From Leptoclinus maculatus (lineage: Eukaryota; Chordata; Actinopteri; Perciformes; Stichaeidae), in the NCBI GenBank assembly GCA_032191485.1, contig JAVDOI010000010.1:8701123-8765122 (forward strand): 64,000 bases of DNA, given 5' to 3'. The translations under genes were made by a program, and so were the position numbers. Below the pieces are notes generated by a model that was not told the origin of the DNA, made no database searches, and worked only from the letters and a program-made list of their open reading frames with translations. This document shows, in pieces, positions 62,801-64,000 of this stretch (within the stretch, counting starts at the first letter, position 1; every line of letters starts with the position of its first letter).

Positions 62801-64000
62801 TAAAGCAGCAGCTTGAAATGCAAATACTTGTTTCCCTGTGTAGTGTCACATCACCTGGTAGTGAACAAAGTAGTCAAATAAACATCGTCAAATGTAGATA
62901 GAGAGTCCAATTACTACAAACCTCAGATTACAGAATAAAAATCTGAAAAAGTTAAAGTTGAATATGGAAATAATGGATACCTTTATTTACCGTACATCCT
63001 TATCGTCCTTCTGCAACCTTTTTGTATGTTTAATGCAACAGTCAAATGTCCAGGGTCTGCTCAAATAGTTTACAAATTGTCATCATTCTTTATTTGGTGG
63101 TGTATGTGATTGACCCTGTTCTATTCTTCTCTGTTCCACAGTATTTGGAGACTTTTGTCCGCAGAGGTCCAAGTGGTTATGGACAATACTGTACCGAGCG
63201 CCTGCGCCGTATAATAGCCAACGGAGGAAGAAAAGAGTTGCCCTGTTGGATAGAGGAACAGGTAGAATCACTGAATCACATTCTTGAGCAGCACACGTCG
63301 CATCAATCAGCTATGAAACTTTAAAGTATTGAATTTTTTTTCTTGAATTTCTATAAGCATTTGGCACTATCTATCTTTCCTGTCTTTTCATACGGGTATA
63401 TGAGGGTATGAGGGGGGGGTGTTACACATACATCAGTGGTCAGAGATGACTTGCAGGTGGCGGTGGCAGACTGGCAGTTGAATACAATCATGTGGCTTAA
63501 AACTGCTTCTGTAGTTTAAAGAAGAAAAATCCATAATTCCCCCAAAATGCGGCATAGGAATTTTACTTTTACTACTAGTCCTGTAACTTTATCCACACCA
63601 CTCGAAGTCACCTTTTTTTTTCGGCTCAGCTGCCTGTTCCACAAGTAGAGACTAACCTCTGGTGGCGCGTGCGGTGCACTACAATAAATCCCATCGATAC
63701 AGCATCATAAGAACGTGGAGCTTCTGTATTTATGATGAAAATCATATCGTCAGGATTTCTAAATGCCCTGGTATACCTTAAAACCACCTAGGCCTAATTT
63801 AAATCCAGTCGTATCTTTCTTCTCTACTGACAGGCTGCCAAGTCCAAGGAGCCCATAGATGTGTCTGTGACTGTACTGGACGACCGCACTGTCAGTCTAC
63901 AAGTGGACTCGGCTTCCACCTCTGCTGAAATCTGTCAAGCTGTGGCTGACAAGATTGATCTTCGAGACACATACGGATTCTCCCTGTATATCAGTCTCTA
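50589..64000 (+). CDS. myo7b: MYO7B-like unconventional myosin VII, 5' part (30 exons)
   Basis: Class VII myosins are actin-based motors with MyTH4-FERM tails. MYO7B acts at the tips of brush-border microvilli with the protocadherin/USH1C/ANKS4B complex, while MYO7A acts in stereocilia. Thirty coding exons (3866 nt, 1288 residues) join in frame to the window edge. Motifs: P-loop GESGAGKT (152-159), switch I [10 protein letters not shown] (203-212), switch II DIFGFE (433-438), motor end KIFLR (about 746), five IQ motifs (747-879), an acidic linker (880-1000), the first MyTH4 (about 1000-1233) and the first FERM (from 1234). Choice of 7B over 7A rests on VQLYHGRKLGELPP, GVIEGARVEQ and FDRELCMRQLRYSGMMDTIRI, and on the lack of the long 7A helix after the IQs. 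Teleost duplicates may exist. The tail (SH3, second MyTH4-FERM) lies outside. Confidence 0.88.
50975..52012 (+). repeat. dispersed teleost repeat family B in myo7b intron 2
   Basis: The left part (50975-51245) contains ATATCTCAAGAACGCCTGGA, AATTGGCGTAAATGTCCGCT and GTCCCTGTGACCTCACCACA plus TTCTTGGCCAAAGCTCAAGAA. These are phrases of a very common percomorph repeat with GTGACCTCACAAAACACG units. The right part ends GGCGGAGGCATACAACCACG, which I associate with the same family. The middle (51,250-51,960) is less certain and may be an insertion. The repeat ends only about 20 nt before exon 52035. Confidence 0.6.
52035..55590 (+). CDS. myo7b: myo7b coding exons 3-8: ATP-binding half of motor
   Basis: Exons are 52035-52187, 54299-54367, 54499-54614, 54728-54855, 55009-55151 and 55477-55590. 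They carry [101 protein letters not shown] and ALGERNYHMFYCMLAGA. P-loop and switch I are intact, so the ATPase looks functional. The intron before exon 54299 (2.1 kb) is packed with repeats and a CpG-rich tandem array. Confidence 0.93.
52380..52900. repeat. dispersed teleost repeat family C, copy 1 (myo7b intron 3)
   Basis: Contains GTGGTGGAAGAAGTGGTCAG, CAGTACCACAGTGTAAAAAT, ACAAGTCCTGCATTCAGACG and, toward the right, a GCATCATATTC and CTCAAAAGTAAA motif. These are degenerate parts of a widely dispersed fish repeat rich in AAGTAAAAGTAC. A second copy lies at 55970-56452. Confidence 0.55.
53341..53400. repeat. 20-bp GC-rich tandem repeat, three copies
   Basis: Three exact-length units of GCCGGCCGGCTTCTGCAAAC, the first with two changes (A at position 1, T at 13) and the last ending in T. 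Each unit contains the self-complementary decamer GCCGGCCGGC. It lies in myo7b intron 3, within a CpG-containing region. Confidence 0.95.
55695..57556 (+). CDS. myo7b: myo7b coding exons 9-13: switch II and lower 50K region
   Basis: Exons are 55695-55848, 56602-56678, 56772-56891, 57113-57255 and 57346-57556. They encode SAMKILTFSESQCLKILKLL, AAILHLGNICFQG, AAPLSADQ-type helices ending in DCRDAFVK, SIGLLDIFGFENF and NSFEQLCINFANEKLQQFF, then IDEESHFPK. These are canonical relay and switch II regions of a class VII motor. Intron 9 carries a dispersed repeat of family C. Confidence 0.92.
55970..56452. repeat. dispersed teleost repeat family C, copy 2 (myo7b intron 9)
   Basis: Contains AGCAATACCACAATGTAAAA, AAGTACAAGTCTTGCAATAC, ACCACTGT-type middle sequence, GTGATGGAGTAGAAGTATAA and AATTGTACTTCAGTGGAGTG. 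The structure matches the common fish repeat whose consensus carries runs of AAGTAAAAGTAC. It fills most of the 753-bp intron. Confidence 0.65.
57671..59697 (+). CDS. myo7b: myo7b coding exons 14-18: actin-binding region and converter
   Basis: Exons are 57671-57806, 57896-58062, 58244-58384, 59270-59428 and 59605-59697. Key segments are DFGIRHFAGVVYYDSEGFLE, a lysine-rich surface loop KISKNKKIIMTPK (loop 2 position), SLMKALSACQPFFIRCFKPN, FDRELCMRQLRYSGMMDTIR, GYPIRHTFEDFLQRYRVLL and the motor-ending GRTKIFLR. The long intron before exon 59270 contains a family A repeat. Confidence 0.92.
58756..59136 (+). repeat. dispersed teleost repeat family A, copy 3 (myo7b intron 16)
   Basis: Shares CAACTACTGGATGGATTA, GGCATTCATGGTCCCCAGAG, GATCCTCTGACTCTTCCTCT and CTAGCGCCACAATGAG with the copies in gpr158 intron 2. 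It ends about 130 bp before exon 59270. Confidence 0.72.
59958..61047 (+). CDS. myo7b: myo7b coding exons 19-22: five IQ motifs (lever arm)
   Basis: Exons are 59958-60052, 60279-60363, 60494-60595 and 60931-61047. Five successive IQ-type segments read ALVIQRVMLGHKDRKSF, AVVLQNHWRAYRYKQM, a degenerate GFERLASKIRSRKL, ALTIQSQVRGYRVRKDW and AVILLQAHRRGLLARRI. They would bind calmodulin or related light chains. The intron after 60595 begins with GC instead of GT (AG|GCATGT), supported by uninterrupted phase 0 reading across the junction (SQ|VRGYRV). Confidence 0.9.
60780..60882. repeat. AT-rich simple sequence in myo7b GC-AG intron
   Basis: A (TAT)n/(ATT)n patch (about 60793-60812) and an A17 run (about 60863-60879) lie in the intron with the GC donor. 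Confidence 0.8.
61161..61701 (+). CDS. myo7b: myo7b coding exons 23-24: charged linker and start of MyTH4
   Basis: Exons are 61161-61361 and 61441-61701. A short charged helix (AFLLRLAKENEEKIALELQQ) gives way to acidic, proline-rich low-complexity sequence (EEEPEPIDEEDSEDD, SLEEEEDDEFDDASDEF), then the MyTH4 entry FFKFSILHFQSNTGHTHLNQ and LKQPLLPHDDEGDAL. The long alternating-charge helix of MYO7A is missing, as in mammalian MYO7B. The acidic segments are poorly conserved. Confidence 0.88.
61820..64000 (+). CDS. myo7b: myo7b coding exons 25-30: MyTH4-1 and start of FERM-1
   Basis: Exons are 61820-61975, 62085-62153, 62263-62390, 62651-62777, 63142-63261 and 63834 to the window edge (open). 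MyTH4 hallmarks are TVWWIILRFMGDLPEPK, RPLSSLEKLHIIIGYAL, DEIYCQICKQLVNNKN, GWILLSICLGIFPPTDLF, YCTERLRRIIANG and CWIEEQ. The last exon enters the FERM F1 lobe (VSVTVLDDRTVSLQVDSAST, then DTYGFSLYISL). The reading frame is intact to the end. The short variable exon 62085-62153 is basic (RKNKKKLGAGNRK). Confidence 0.92.
63262..63833. other. myo7b intron 29
   Basis: A 572-bp intron bounded by CAG|GTAGAA and CTGACAG|GCT. It contains a G8 run (about 63411) and a short segment resembling the family C tail (near 63540-63600). No exon was recognised. Confidence 0.6.

Overview
This window is vertebrate nuclear DNA, most likely from a percomorph-type ray-finned fish. It has GT-AG split genes whose exons encode recognisable vertebrate proteins. 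It also has abundant CA/TG, TA and GATA microsatellites and several dispersed repeat families that are familiar in teleost genomes. There are no bacterial operons, CRISPR arrays, rRNA genes or tRNA genes that I can support. All gene identities come from reading translated exons against known family sequences; no database search was run.

Layout. (1) Positions 1 to about 33,600, minus strand: the 5' part of a GPR158-type class C orphan receptor (metabotropic glycine receptor family). Five coding exons lie at 32133-32989, 26499-26604, 12344-12446, 8874-9085 and 5769-5837. They encode about 449 residues: signal peptide, extracellular Cache region, EGF-like segment, cysteine-rich stalk, TM1 and TM2. 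The rest of the gene lies beyond the left edge. Its long introns hold nearly all the mobile-element debris and microsatellites of the left half. (2) 33,700-38,280: a non-coding spacer between two divergently transcribed genes. (3) About 38,280-47,990, plus strand: a complete DIS3L2 gene, the 3'-5' exoribonuclease that degrades uridylated RNA. One candidate non-coding exon is followed by 20 coding exons, which join without a frame break into a 1062-residue protein. (4) 47,990-50,560: intergenic. (5) 50,589 to the right edge, plus strand: the first 30 coding exons (about 1288 residues) of a class VII unconventional myosin, best matched to MYO7B. They cover the motor, five IQ motifs, an acidic linker, the first MyTH4 domain and the start of the first FERM domain.

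The three genes have unrelated roles (synaptic receptor, RNA decay enzyme, microvillar motor), and nothing suggests a functional cluster. As I recall, their human counterparts sit at separate locations (10p12, 2q37, 2q14), so the arrangement is a synteny observation only. Mobile elements include a well-delimited hAT-type non-autonomous transposon (6696-7783), a second hAT-like element (29283-29847), a degraded LINE reverse-transcriptase C-terminus (19245-19620), a possible solo LTR (8256-8685), and several copies of dispersed teleost repeats, some inside myo7b introns.

I did not find a convincing new biological system. The points most worth checking are the long lysine-rich N-terminal extension of Dis3l2, a GC-AG intron in myo7b, a pure poly-C splice tract in dis3l2, a GC-rich 20-bp triplicate and inverted repeat in myo7b intron 3, and the intact ends of the hAT element.
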